Assembly (NCBI GenBank): GCA_913009745.1
Contig: CAJVWL010000012.1
Location: 1 to 8,852 of the forward strand
Source of the DNA: an uncultured bacterium
GTDB taxonomy: Bacteria; Patescibacteriota; Minisyncoccia; UBA6257; Colwellbacteraceae
Length of the DNA: 8,852 nucleotides
Direction: 5' to 3'
Below the pieces are notes generated by a model. It did no database searches. It was not told the origin of the DNA and saw only the letters and a list, made by a program, of their open reading frames with translations. Position numbers and translations under genes: made by a program. Shown piece after piece: positions 1-6,690 of the stretch. Every line of letters starts with the position of its first letter. Position 1 is the stretch's first letter.

Positions 1-1
1 C

Positions 2-160
2 GCGGGCAAGCCTATTGCTGTTGACATACTCATAGAACACACTAAACTTGACCCTCAAATGGTAAGTTCTACCGTCGCGATGCTTACCGTTCAGGGAATA
101 TTAAAGGAAACCGCCACGGGATATGACATTAGTAATAGTAGAATCCCCAACAAAAGCTAA
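2..160 (+). CDS. dprA: DNA-processing protein DprA, C-terminal end (partial)
   Basis: This is the last 52 codons of a gene that begins before the window and ends at TAA 158-160. The visible peptide begins AGKPIAVDILIEHTKLDP and has the pattern of the small winged-helix domain at the C-terminus of DprA/Smf proteins: a helix rich in I/L, then the conserved VSSTVAMLTVQGIL recognition helix and a GYDI wing. DprA loads RecA on incoming single-stranded DNA during natural transformation; the Rossmann-like domain that does this lies outside the window. The following topA gene begins inside this frame (38-bp overlap), and dprA-topA adjacency is widespread in bacteria, which supports the call. The peptide is short, so the family assignment rests on both motif and context. 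Confidence 0.78.
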   Translation, partial: AGKPIAVDILIEHTKLDPQMVSSTVAMLTVQGILKETATGYDISNSRIPNKS

Positions 161-2084
161 AACTATAAGTAAATTTCTAGGCAAGGAATATACCATAGAA
201 TCGTCTTATGGCCATGTTCGTGATCTCCCAAGAGGCGAACTTGGCGTTGATGTTGAAAATAATTTTAAGCCTCGTTATATTATCCCGCGAAAAGCGCAGA
301 AAAGAGTCACCGCGCTTAAAAAAATTGCTCAAAAAGACGCTCATGTCATTCTCGCGACCGATGAGGATAGAGAGGGTGAGGCCATAGCATGGCACCTTAC
401 AAAAGCGCTGAACATAAATCCAGATACAACTGAGAGAATTGTCTTCCATGAAATTACGGAAAACGCCATTAAGGACGCTCTTGAGCATCCACGAGAAATC
501 GACAGAAAGCTTGTTGACGCCCAACAGGCTAGGAGAATTATAGACAGGCTTGTTGGATATAAGTTGTCTCCATTTCTTTGGAAAAAGATACGTGGGGGCC
601 TTTCTGCGGGAAGGGTGCAGTCCGTAGCGGTAAAGTTGATAGTTGAGCGCGAAAAAGAGATACAAAAATTTAACCCGCAAGAATACTGGTCAATAATAGC
701 GTTGCTTACTCCCAATACTGGAAAAAATTCATTTGATGCGGCGCTTATAAGCAAAGATGGAAATGAATTTGGCAAGTTGGACATAAAATCAAAAAAGGAA
801 GCGGAGAACATTGTTTCAGAACTTAAAAGCGCGGATTGGGGGGTGGTTAGCGTAATAAAGAAAGCAACACAAAGAAATCCATTAGCGCCTTTTATGACAA
901 GTACCCTTCAACAGGATGCATCCAGACGCCTTTATTTCTCGGCAAAGAAAACAATGTTTCTCGCACAGCGCTTATATGAAAACGGACATATTACCTATAT
1001 GCGAACCGATTCGCTTAATCTTTCCAAGGAATCATTAAGTGAGGCAAAGAAGTGGATACAAAAAGAGTTGGGGAAAAAATATACAGAAGCTGCGCCGCGC
1101 GTGTTCAAAACTAAATCTAAATCAGCTCAAGAAGCCCATGAGGCCATTAGACCAACGAAGCCCGGCGTTACTCCTGAGAACATAAAAGCCCCCGATGATG
1201 AACAAAGACTATATGACCTTATCTGGCGCAGATTTATAGCATCACAACTTCCGAAAGCTGTATTTGACGCAACAAGCGTAACAATAAAGGCTGATATAAA
1301 CGGTCACTCTTATGCACTTAGAGCGAACGGGAATATATTGCGTTTTGACGGATTTCTCGCAATTTGGAAATCTAAAATCTCCGAGAAAAAGCTCCCGGAA
1401 CTAAAAGAGAAGGACGAGCTAAGTCTTATAGAAATTAAACACGAACAACACTTCACGGAACCGCCGGCAAGATACAATGAGGCAAGCCTTGTTAAAACAC
1501 TTGAAGAATATGGTATCGGCAGACCATCAACCTACGCCCCTATTATTTCAGTAATACAGGATAGGGAGTATGTCTCAAAAAATGAGAATAGAAGATTTGA
1601 ACCAACGGAAATAGGAGTAATCGTAAATGATGTTTTATCAAAGCATTTTCCAAGAATAGTAGATGTTGGATTTACATCGGATATAGAGGAAGATTTTGAC
1701 AAGATAGCTAACGGGAAAAAGAAGTGGTCTGATATAGTAGGTAAGTTCTATATACCGTTTGAAGCAACGCTTTTGCAAAAATACAAAGAAGTTAAAAAGG
1801 AGGAATTTGTGGAAAAAACCGATGAGAAGTGTGACGTTTGTGGAAAAGATATGGTTGTGAAACATAGCCGCTTCGGTAAGTTTTTGGGATGTTCCGGATA
1901 TCCGGAATGTAAAAACACAAAAACATTGAGAGAGCCTCCAAAAACAATAGGTATGAAGTGTCCCAAATGCAGTAATGGAGAGGTTATAACCAGAAAAACA
2001 AAGCGCGGTAAAATATTCTACGGATGCAGCCGTTATCCTGACTGCGACTTCGCCAGCTGGACAAACCCCATGACGGAAGCTTAA
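123..2084 (+). CDS. topA: DNA topoisomerase I (type IA)
   Basis: The 653-residue protein relaxes negatively supercoiled DNA by cutting one strand through a 5'-phosphotyrosine. The N-terminal Toprim domain shows LVIVESPTKAKTI (catalytic Glu7) and the acidic motif ATDEDREGEAIAWHL (Asp80, Asp82). The active-site motif ITYMRTDS places the nucleophile at Tyr292 with Arg294 beside it, and AHEAIRPT (His339) follows. Two C-terminal four-cysteine zinc ribbons are seen: Cys570/573/590/596 and Cys613/616/635/641. E. coli TopA has about 865 residues and more C-terminal repeats, so this is a short but complete form. The ATG at 123 is chosen because the Toprim motif begins at residue 2. No good ribosome-binding site precedes it; the start lies inside dprA, so coupling to dprA translation is likely. 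Rel starts 9 bp after its stop, suggesting one dprA-topA-rel unit. Confidence 0.97.
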   Translation: MTLVIVESPTKAKTISKFLGKEYTIESSYGHVRDLPRGELGVDVENNFKPRYIIPRKAQKRVTALKKIAQKDAHVILATDEDREGEAIAWHLTKALNINPDTTERIVFHEITENAIKDALEHPREIDRKLVDAQQARRIIDRLVGYKLSPFLWKKIRGGLSAGRVQSVAVKLIVEREKEIQKFNPQEYWSIIALLTPNTGKNSFDAALISKDGNEFGKLDIKSKKEAENIVSELKSADWGVVSVIKKATQRNPLAPFMTSTLQQDASRRLYFSAKKTMFLAQRLYENGHITYMRTDSLNLSKESLSEAKKWIQKELGKKYTEAAPRVFKTKSKSAQEAHEAIRPTKPGVTPENIKAPDDEQRLYDLIWRRFIASQLPKAVFDATSVTIKADINGHSYALRANGNILRFDGFLAIWKSKISEKKLPELKEKDELSLIEIKHEQHFTEPPARYNEASLVKTLEEYGIGRPSTYAPIISVIQDREYVSKNENRRFEPTEIGVIVNDVLSKHFPRIVDVGFTSDIEEDFDKIANGKKKWSDIVGKFYIPFEATLLQKYKEVKKEEFVEKTDEKCDVCGKDMVVKHSRFGKFLGCSGYPECKNTKTLREPPKTIGMKCPKCSNGEVITRKTKRGKIFYGCSRYPDCDFASWTNPMTEA

Positions 2085-2087
2085 TAT
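2058..2087 (+). promoter_or_regulatory. possible promoter before rel (weak)
   Basis: TGGACA at 2058-2063 (five of six to the -35 consensus) lies 18 bp before TAATAT at 2082-2087 (four of six to the -10 consensus). The start point would fall at or next to the GTG of rel at 2094. The -35 box is inside topA coding sequence, so chance is a real possibility. It is listed because its position relative to the start codon matches the stronger promoters of parA, parB and rpsF. Confidence 0.22.
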
Positions 2088-2093
2088 ACGTGC

Positions 2094-3773
2094 GTGAGTA
2101 GACTAGAAGAACTTAAAAAAAGCTCTAAGCTTATAAGCGAAGCATATTCATTCGCGAAAAAAGCTCATTCCAACCAAAGAAGGTTTAGCGGTAGGCCATA
2201 CTTCACCCATCTAATAGAAACGGCAGAATATTTAGCAAACTGGGGTATGGATGAGCAAACCGTAGCGGCCGGGCTTCTTCATGATGTTGTTGAAGATACA
2301 AATATAACATCCGATGAGATAGAAAAGAACTTTGGCAAAGATATTCGCACGCTCGTTGACGGCGTAACGAAGCTCGGACAAGTAAAATATCTTGGAGATA
2401 AAACTCAAGCTGAAAATCTTAGAAAACTTATACTCGCCATGGCTAAAGACCTTAGGGTTATTCTTATTAAGCTGGCTGACCGTCGCCACAACATGAAGAC
2501 TCTCGCGTATATGCCGCCTGATAAACAAAAACGCATAGCAATTGAAACAATGGAGATATACGCGCCGCTTGCCTATAGATTGGGGATGCAGAAATTAAGC
2601 GGTGAACTGCAAGATTTGTCATTCCCATATGTCAGTCCGGAGGAATATAAATGGCTTATAGAACACATCAAAGAACAATATGAAGACCGCGAGTCCTATC
2701 TCAAAAAACTAAAACCAATTGTTGAAAAATCCATTAAGGAGCACGGCATATCTCTTGTATCAATAGACTTCCGCGCAAAACGCTACACAAGTTTATATAA
2801 GAAACTTCTTATGTATGACATGGATATAGATAAAATATATGACTTGGTTGCTTTTCGCATCATTGTTAACGATATAGAAGAATGCTATGCAACGCTTGGA
2901 GTGATTCATAGCCTATGGACGCCTATTCCAGGACGATTCAAAGATTATATAGCGATGCCAAAGCCTAATGGATATCGCAGTCTGCACACAACAATACTCG
3001 GACCCGATAAGAGAATTATAGAATTTCAGATGAGGACCACCGCCATGCACGAAAGAGCGGAAAACGGCATAGCGGCACATTGGATATACAAAGAACGCGG
3101 AGGAAAAAAACGTTCAAGATTAGCAAATGAGCGGGAGATAAAGTGGCTTGAGCAGTTACGTTCGTGGCAAAAGGCAGGCGCCGACTCGCAAGAATTTATT
3201 GATGCCTTTAAAATAGACTTCCTTAGTGACCGCATTCTTGCATTAACACCAAAGGGAGAAGTCATTGATCTTCCCTACGGCTCTACGCCGGTAGATTTTG
3301 CGTATAGAATACATACCGATATTGGAAATCAGTGCATTGGCGCGAAGGTTAACGGAAAAATAGTGTCATTGGACCACAAGCTCAATTCTAGTGATGTGGT
3401 GGAAATTCTTACGCAAAAAAATAAAAAGCCATCTGCCTCCTGGCTTGAGTTTGTTGTAACCCCGAGCGCGAAAGACCACATCCGAAATGCGTTAAAGACC
3501 AATATTTATAATCGCCTTGTCGTGCATTCAAAAAATCAAGTTGAATTAAAAATAATCGCAGAGGATAAGGTTGGATTATTAAAAGACATATCCGGCATAA
3601 TTTCACGGTCCCATGTGAATATAGTTGGAATAAAATCCTCACAGCAGAAACGCGGAAGTTTTCACATCATAAAAGTAAATTGCGAGATAAATAATAAGAA
3701 GAAAATACTAAAAATAATTCTTAAACTTAAATCGCTAAAAGAGATTAAAGAGATTGATTATCGTTTTGTCTGA
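2094..3773 (+). CDS. rel: bifunctional (p)ppGpp synthetase/hydrolase, compact Rel
   Basis: The enzyme makes and degrades the alarmone (p)ppGpp. The N-terminal HD hydrolase is intact: His39, HDVVEDT (His63, Asp64, Glu67, Asp68) and LADRRHNMKT (Asp129, Asn133). The synthetase domain shows RAKRYTSLYKK (about 228-237), YDLVAFRIIV (Asp250), RFKD at 281-284, NGYRSLHTT (Tyr294) and EFQMRT (Glu310). RFKD fits the RxKD signature of bifunctional Rel rather than the ExDD of monofunctional RelA. A TGS domain covers about 380-441 and an ACT domain about 482-559. Usual Rel proteins have 700 or more residues, with a helical domain and a zinc-binding domain between TGS and ACT; here only about 40 residues separate them, so both appear to be missing. 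The start is GTG at 2094, with no Shine-Dalgarno at usable spacing. The 3' end overlaps convergent parB by 29 bp. Confidence 0.95.
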   Translation: MSRLEELKKSSKLISEAYSFAKKAHSNQRRFSGRPYFTHLIETAEYLANWGMDEQTVAAGLLHDVVEDTNITSDEIEKNFGKDIRTLVDGVTKLGQVKYLGDKTQAENLRKLILAMAKDLRVILIKLADRRHNMKTLAYMPPDKQKRIAIETMEIYAPLAYRLGMQKLSGELQDLSFPYVSPEEYKWLIEHIKEQYEDRESYLKKLKPIVEKSIKEHGISLVSIDFRAKRYTSLYKKLLMYDMDIDKIYDLVAFRIIVNDIEECYATLGVIHSLWTPIPGRFKDYIAMPKPNGYRSLHTTILGPDKRIIEFQMRTTAMHERAENGIAAHWIYKERGGKKRSRLANEREIKWLEQLRSWQKAGADSQEFIDAFKIDFLSDRILALTPKGEVIDLPYGSTPVDFAYRIHTDIGNQCIGAKVNGKIVSLDHKLNSSDVVEILTQKNKKPSASWLEFVVTPSAKDHIRNALKTNIYNRLVVHSKNQVELKIIAEDKVGLLKDISGIISRSHVNIVGIKSSQQKRGSFHIIKVNCEINNKKKILKIILKLKSLKEIKEIDYRFV

Positions 3774-4890
3774 GCAGCTTATCTAGAATAGCTTCAAGTT
3801 CTTCCGGAGAATAGAATGAAATTGCGATTTTTCCTGACGAGTTCTTGCCGTTAAATTCAACTCTGGTGCCCAAGAACGCCTCCAGTTGTTCAAGCAACGA
3901 CATTATCTCAGGATTAATTGTCGTAGTTAAAGATTGTGTTTTTGTGGAGTTTACCGCATGGGTTTGTAGCGTACCGCGTTTCATATATTTTATCTTTTCG
4001 CTTAAATCCCTTACGCTAAGGTTGTTTCGCAAAATATCTTGGAAAAGTTTATCGCGAATGGCAAGGTCGTCCAAAGAAAGAAGAAGCCTTGCCTGACTCT
4101 CATTTATTTTGCCGTCTGAAACCGCATTCTGGACTTCGGAGGGCAGACTTAAAAGCCTTACACTGTTGGCAATTACTTCTCTGCTCTTGCCAAGCTTTAC
4201 CGCTATTTCCCTCTGCGTAAGACCAAATTCATCCTGCAGACGCGCAACGGCCCTTGCAAATTCTATCGGGTTAAGATCTGCGCGCTGAATATTTTCAACT
4301 ATAGCAATCTCCAATTTTTCGCGCGCTTGAGGCATATCTCTTATGATTGCCGGAACCGTGTTGAGCCCCGCCATTTTAGATGCTATTAAACGGCGCTCTC
4401 CTGCTATTAATTCATAATATACCGCTAATCCACGCTCCGAGCTCTCTTCAAATTTTGAAACCACCAACGGCTGAATAACGCCAAACTCTCGTATAGATTG
4501 AGCAAGTTCTCTTAGCGATTCTTCTTCAAACTTATGGCGCGGCTGATGAGGATTAGGTTTTATCTTGTCCAACTCTATTTGAAAAACGATTCCGTCTGTT
4601 TTCTCTTCAGTATCCACCGGTTTATTAACCGTCTTCCTTACATCGGGCATCAATTCCGTTTGCCTAACCACCTGCTCTGTTTCTTGTGGAGATTGAGTAG
4701 CGTTTGGATATATTTGAACATTATTGGGGTTGGGCTGAGAAAGTTTCTCTTTATCTTGCGCGTTCTGCGAAACATCAACATCAGCCTCTTGCCCAAAAAA
4801 GGGAGGGTTATCCTCCCGTCTGTTTACCGTGCCGTAAGACGGATCCTGCTGGGGCGGTATTAAAGATTCTAGTCCTTCTCCAAGTGACAT
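3745..4890 (-). CDS. parB: chromosome-partitioning protein ParB (Spo0J)
   Basis: The 381-residue protein is the CTP-dependent DNA clamp that loads at parS sites and works with ParA to segregate the chromosome. Residues 1-11 (MSLGEGLESLI) match the short N-terminal ParA-contact peptide seen in the family as LGxGLxxLI. A long polar, Q/N/P-rich linker covers about 12-100. The ParB/Srx CTPase domain begins at FQIELDKIKPNPHQPR (103-118) and includes GERR at 164-167, which contacts CTP, and ENIQRADLNPIE at 199-210. A helix-turn-helix follows (about 223-248, LTQREIAVKLGKSREVIANS). The C-terminal 50 residues (GKIAISFYSPEELEAILDKLL) fit the dimerisation domain. The ATG at 4890 begins the ParA-contact peptide. 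ParA lies 32 bp upstream, and parB seems to have its own promoter. The last nine codons overlap the end of rel. Confidence 0.96.
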   Translation of the reverse strand: MSLGEGLESLIPPQQDPSYGTVNRREDNPPFFGQEADVDVSQNAQDKEKLSQPNPNNVQIYPNATQSPQETEQVVRQTELMPDVRKTVNKPVDTEEKTDGIVFQIELDKIKPNPHQPRHKFEEESLRELAQSIREFGVIQPLVVSKFEESSERGLAVYYELIAGERRLIASKMAGLNTVPAIIRDMPQAREKLEIAIVENIQRADLNPIEFARAVARLQDEFGLTQREIAVKLGKSREVIANSVRLLSLPSEVQNAVSDGKINESQARLLLSLDDLAIRDKLFQDILRNNLSVRDLSEKIKYMKRGTLQTHAVNSTKTQSLTTTINPEIMSLLEQLEAFLGTRVEFNGKNSSGKIAISFYSPEELEAILDKLLRQNDNQSL

Positions 4891-4895
4891 GTCAC
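4884..4895. repeat. 12-bp perfect palindrome across the parB start codon
   Basis: GTGACATGTCAC reads the same on both strands. It includes the parB ATG (4890-4888) and the predicted transcription start just before it. The position is that of a repressor operator. It lacks the CACGTG core of the usual parS site, so it is not a standard ParB-loading site. About two perfect 12-bp palindromes are expected by chance in a window of this size, so the location is the main argument. Confidence 0.4.
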
Positions 4896-4896
4896 A

Positions 4897-4926
4897 ATAA
4901 TATAGTCTTTATCATATTTACGTCAA
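4897..4926 (-). promoter_or_regulatory. parB promoter, predicted near-leaderless
   Basis: On the minus strand, TTGACG (4926-4921, five of six to consensus) is followed after 16 bp by TATATT (4904-4899, five of six); a second -10 choice, TATTAT (4902-4897), lies at 18 bp. The -35 box overlaps the parA stop codon. A start point about 7 bp after the -10 box falls 0-2 bases before the parB ATG at 4890, leaving no room for a ribosome-binding site. This implies that parB can be transcribed apart from parA. Confidence 0.55.
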
Positions 4927-5702
4927 AATCCACTTTGATAATAATCTTCTAATTCAATTACCTCCTCCGCCAATCTGCGATATGCAAGGGCGCCTGATGA
5001 ATACGGCTTATAAAGGAGTATTGGTTTGCTGTGACTCGGAGCTTCTGCTAAATGCACAGAGCGTGGAATCTCCGCCTTAAATACCCTATGCGGGAAATGT
5101 CTTCTTAGGTCCTTTGAAACATCTCGTGAAAGCCGCTCCCATTTATTATAAAGCGTTATGACCGCTCCTGAAATAGCCAACGGGTGTCTTAGGTTGTTTC
5201 GTATAAGATTTATTGTCTCCAGGAGCTGACTAAGCCCCTTAAGACTATAATATTCAGCCTGGACGGGAATTAATACCTCATCTGCGGCAACAAGTCCGTT
5301 TACAGCCAATAGGCTTAGTGACGGCGGCAAATCAATAAAAATATAATCATAGTTGTGGCGTATCTTGTTTACAAATTTCCTTAAAAAATATTCACGCTCC
5401 GGAAGATTTACCAACTCAACAATTGCTCCTGCTAAATTCGGCGAAGATGGTATAAAGTGATAATTTAGAATACTGCTATATTTAACTATATCTTCATAGG
5501 AAGCCTTTCCTAAAATTCCATGATAAATATCTAATCCAAGGTTTGACTCGTTCGTGAAGGCGGATGTTGCATTTGCTTGAGGGTCAAAATCAATAAGTAG
5601 AACTCTTTTTCCAAGCGCAGCCAAATAAGCGCCAAGATTTACTGCAGTCGTTGTTTTTCCAACTCCTCCTTTTTGATTACAGACAGCGATTACTCTAGCC
5701 AT
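4923..5702 (-). CDS. parA: chromosome-partitioning ATPase ParA (Soj)
   Basis: The 259-residue ATPase forms nucleoid-bound gradients that pull ParB-parS complexes during segregation. The deviant Walker A motif QKGGVGKTTT spans 10-19 (signature Lys11, catalytic Lys16), LLIDFDPQAN carries Asp38 and Asp40 (A' box), YIFIDLPPSL has the Walker B Asp124, and IPRSVHLAEAPS (212-223) is typical of the Soj/MinD-like family. There is no N-terminal DNA-binding domain, as in chromosomal ParA. The open frame runs on upstream to 5837, but those 45 extra codons are the antisense of a tRNA gene and encode the telltale RVGLEPTRLSPRDFESRM. The true start is the ATG at 5702, where the conserved MARVIAVCNQKGG begins and a good promoter ends. 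It is divergent from tRNA-Leu and is followed by parB. Confidence 0.96.
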   Translation of the reverse strand: MARVIAVCNQKGGVGKTTTAVNLGAYLAALGKRVLLIDFDPQANATSAFTNESNLGLDIYHGILGKASYEDIVKYSSILNYHFIPSSPNLAGAIVELVNLPEREYFLRKFVNKIRHNYDYIFIDLPPSLSLLAVNGLVAADEVLIPVQAEYYSLKGLSQLLETINLIRNNLRHPLAISGAVITLYNKWERLSRDVSKDLRRHFPHRVFKAEIPRSVHLAEAPSHSKPILLYKPYSSGALAYRRLAEEVIELEDYYQSGF

Positions 5703-5708
5703 TGTTTC

Positions 5709-5737
5709 TTTACTATAGTCTATGGCTATGGCATTAT
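5709..5737 (+). promoter_or_regulatory. possible tRNA-Leu promoter
   Basis: TTTACT (5709-5714) and CATTAT (5732-5737) are each four of six to consensus with 17-bp spacing, giving a start near 5744, about 11 bases before the mature tRNA. The match is modest. The -35 box overlaps the -10 box of the opposing parA promoter, so the two would compete for polymerase if both are real. Confidence 0.28.
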
Positions 5738-5740
5738 CAA
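5712..5740 (-). promoter_or_regulatory. parA promoter, predicted near-leaderless
   Basis: On the minus strand, TTGATA (5740-5735) and TATAGT (5717-5712) are each five of six to the sigma70 consensus and are separated by the optimal 17 bp. The expected start point, about 7 bp after the -10 box, is 2-3 bases before the parA ATG at 5702. The only purine-rich sequence before the ATG (AAGAAA) would lie mostly outside such a transcript. This promoter also argues against the longer open frame, whose upstream codons would not be transcribed from it. Confidence 0.62.
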
Positions 5741-5754
5741 TCTCAATGAAACGC

Positions 5755-5836
5755 GCCGAGGTGATGAAACTGGTAAACATGCGCGACTCAAAATCGCGTG
5801 GCGAAAGCCTTGTGGGTTCAAGTCCCACCCTCGGCA
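5755..5836 (+). tRNA. tRNA-Leu, anticodon CAA
   Basis: The sequence folds as a class II tRNA. The acceptor stem GCCGAGG (5755-5761) pairs with CCTCGGC (5829-5835). The D arm has a 3-bp ATG/CAT stem and the invariant GG in the loop. The anticodon stem CGCGA/TCGCG (5782-5786, 5794-5798) closes the loop CTCAAAA, giving anticodon CAA at 5789-5791, which reads UUG. The long variable arm GGC-GAAA-GCC is the class II mark, and the T arm is GTGGG-TTCAAGT-CCCAC. The discriminator base is A (5836), as for leucine. The 3' CCA is not encoded (CACC follows), so it must be added by the CCA enzyme. No clear terminator was seen downstream. Confidence 0.96.
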
Positions 5837-5923
5837 CACCTTGGATTCACGCAACAGTAGGACATTGCAAATACAGCTGTTACAAATAAAAACGCAGGTC
5901 CGAAAAACTCTTAATATTAAAGA

Positions 5924-6475
5924 CTACGAATAAATCCGGGCTTCTTTTTTAGACGGGATATGCTTTTTTAATAAAATATACGCTATATAAAACCCAACGA
6001 ATCCGACAACAAAACCCATTATAATATCGGTTGGCCAATGAACTCCTGCGGCAATTCTCGCAAATCCGATAAATAAGATCGCGATAAGCGACCAAATGCT
6101 CGCGCGTTTATTTATAAACCATAAAGTTATTGCTATTGGAACAAGAAAAGATATGTGGCCTGACGGGAGCGAAGAAGAAGCAACATGATTAAGCAATGGC
6201 GTAGAAGATAGGCTTACAAATGGACGCGGACGGTAGATAAAAAAACGCATCAACTGAACAATAATTCCGCGCGATAAGATGACTGAAATAGTGCCAAGAG
6301 ATATAAAATAAAGACGCATGCGGCGGTCTTTTTCTAAAAAGATAAACACGATAAACAAAATCACCAGAAAAAAGAGAAGGTAATCAGCAAAAAATATAAT
6401 AATCCAGTCTAAAAGACCAGAATGACCTGTTAGTTTGCTAAAAAAATCAAAAAGCGTTTTATCAAATCCATTCAT
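5924..6475 (-). CDS. PAP2-family membrane phosphatase
   Basis: The 183-residue membrane protein belongs to the PAP2/phosphatidic acid phosphatase superfamily, whose members remove phosphate from lipid substrates such as undecaprenyl pyrophosphate or phosphatidate; the exact substrate cannot be told. Three active-site motifs are present: Rx6RP (Arg77 to Arg84-Pro85, with Arg in place of the usual Lys), PSGH (104-107, catalytic His107), and ARx5HxxxD (Arg140, His146, Asp150). Hydrophobic segments lie near 24-47, 58-75, 109-121, 127-143 and 151-169. The start is the ATG at 6475, which overlaps the rpsR stop as ATGA, indicating translational coupling; a longer frame to 6553 lies wholly inside rpsR and is not used. 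It occupies the place where rplI (ribosomal protein L9) follows rpsR in most bacteria. A role in recycling the undecaprenyl carrier is possible but is inference. Confidence 0.9.
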   Translation of the reverse strand: MNGFDKTLFDFFSKLTGHSGLLDWIIIFFADYLLFFLVILFIVFIFLEKDRRMRLYFISLGTISVILSRGIIVQLMRFFIYRPRPFVSLSSTPLLNHVASSSLPSGHISFLVPIAITLWFINKRASIWSLIAILFIGFARIAAGVHWPTDIIMGFVVGFVGFYIAYILLKKHIPSKKEARIYS

Positions 6476-6687
6476 CTGCGAATATACGGCAATAAACCCA
6501 TAAATCTTGCTCGTTTGATGGCGCGCGCTAAACGACGCTGATGTTTTGCACACGTTCCTGTGTGCATTGGGTCAATTATCTTTGCCTGACTTGAGGTAAA
6601 GCGATTTAGCAACTCCGTGTCTTTGTAGTCTATATCCTGAACGTTTTGCGAACAAAAAAAACACTGCTTTTTCTTCTTTGATGTCAT
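6472..6687 (-). CDS. rpsR: 30S ribosomal protein S18
   Basis: The 71-residue protein binds with S6 on the platform of the small ribosomal subunit. The family core is clear: YKDTELLNRF (21-30), the GTCAKHQRRLARAIKRAR block (44-61) and the C-terminal FMGLLPYI. Cys9, Cys12, Cys46 and His49 form a CxxC...CxxH pattern, which suggests the zinc-binding (C+) form of S18. It is third in the rpsF-ssb-rpsR order, with only 3 bp after ssb, and its stop overlaps the start of the PAP2 gene. No Shine-Dalgarno is present, so it probably depends on coupling to ssb. Confidence 0.97.
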   Translation of the reverse strand: MTSKKKKQCFFCSQNVQDIDYKDTELLNRFTSSQAKIIDPMHTGTCAKHQRRLARAIKRARFMGLLPYIRR

Positions 6688-6690
6688 GGT

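Noticed and set aside
21..48. TTGACA-16-TAAACT on the plus strand within dprA, a possible topA promoter
   Set aside because: The -35 match is perfect but the -10 is poor, it lies in dprA coding sequence, and it is about 75 bases from topA, unlike the promoter pattern elsewhere in the window.
5905..5923. TTAATATTAA palindrome followed by TTTTT on the minus strand after the PAP2 gene, a possible terminator
   Set aside because: The stem is almost all A-T with no room for a loop, so a stable hairpin is unlikely.
5837..5923. Gap between tRNA-Leu and the PAP2 gene searched for an attachment site, small RNA or terminator
   Set aside because: No direct repeat of the tRNA 3' end, no integrase nearby, and no stable hairpin with a T-run was seen.
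5673..5933. 86-codon open frame on the plus strand across the tRNA
   Set aside because: It translates the parA start region and the tRNA-Leu gene, with no family resemblance and no initiation signal.
6476..6553. 26-codon N-terminal extension of the PAP2 frame
   Set aside because: It lies entirely inside rpsR in another frame and adds no family-like sequence; the ATG overlapping the rpsR stop is the better start.
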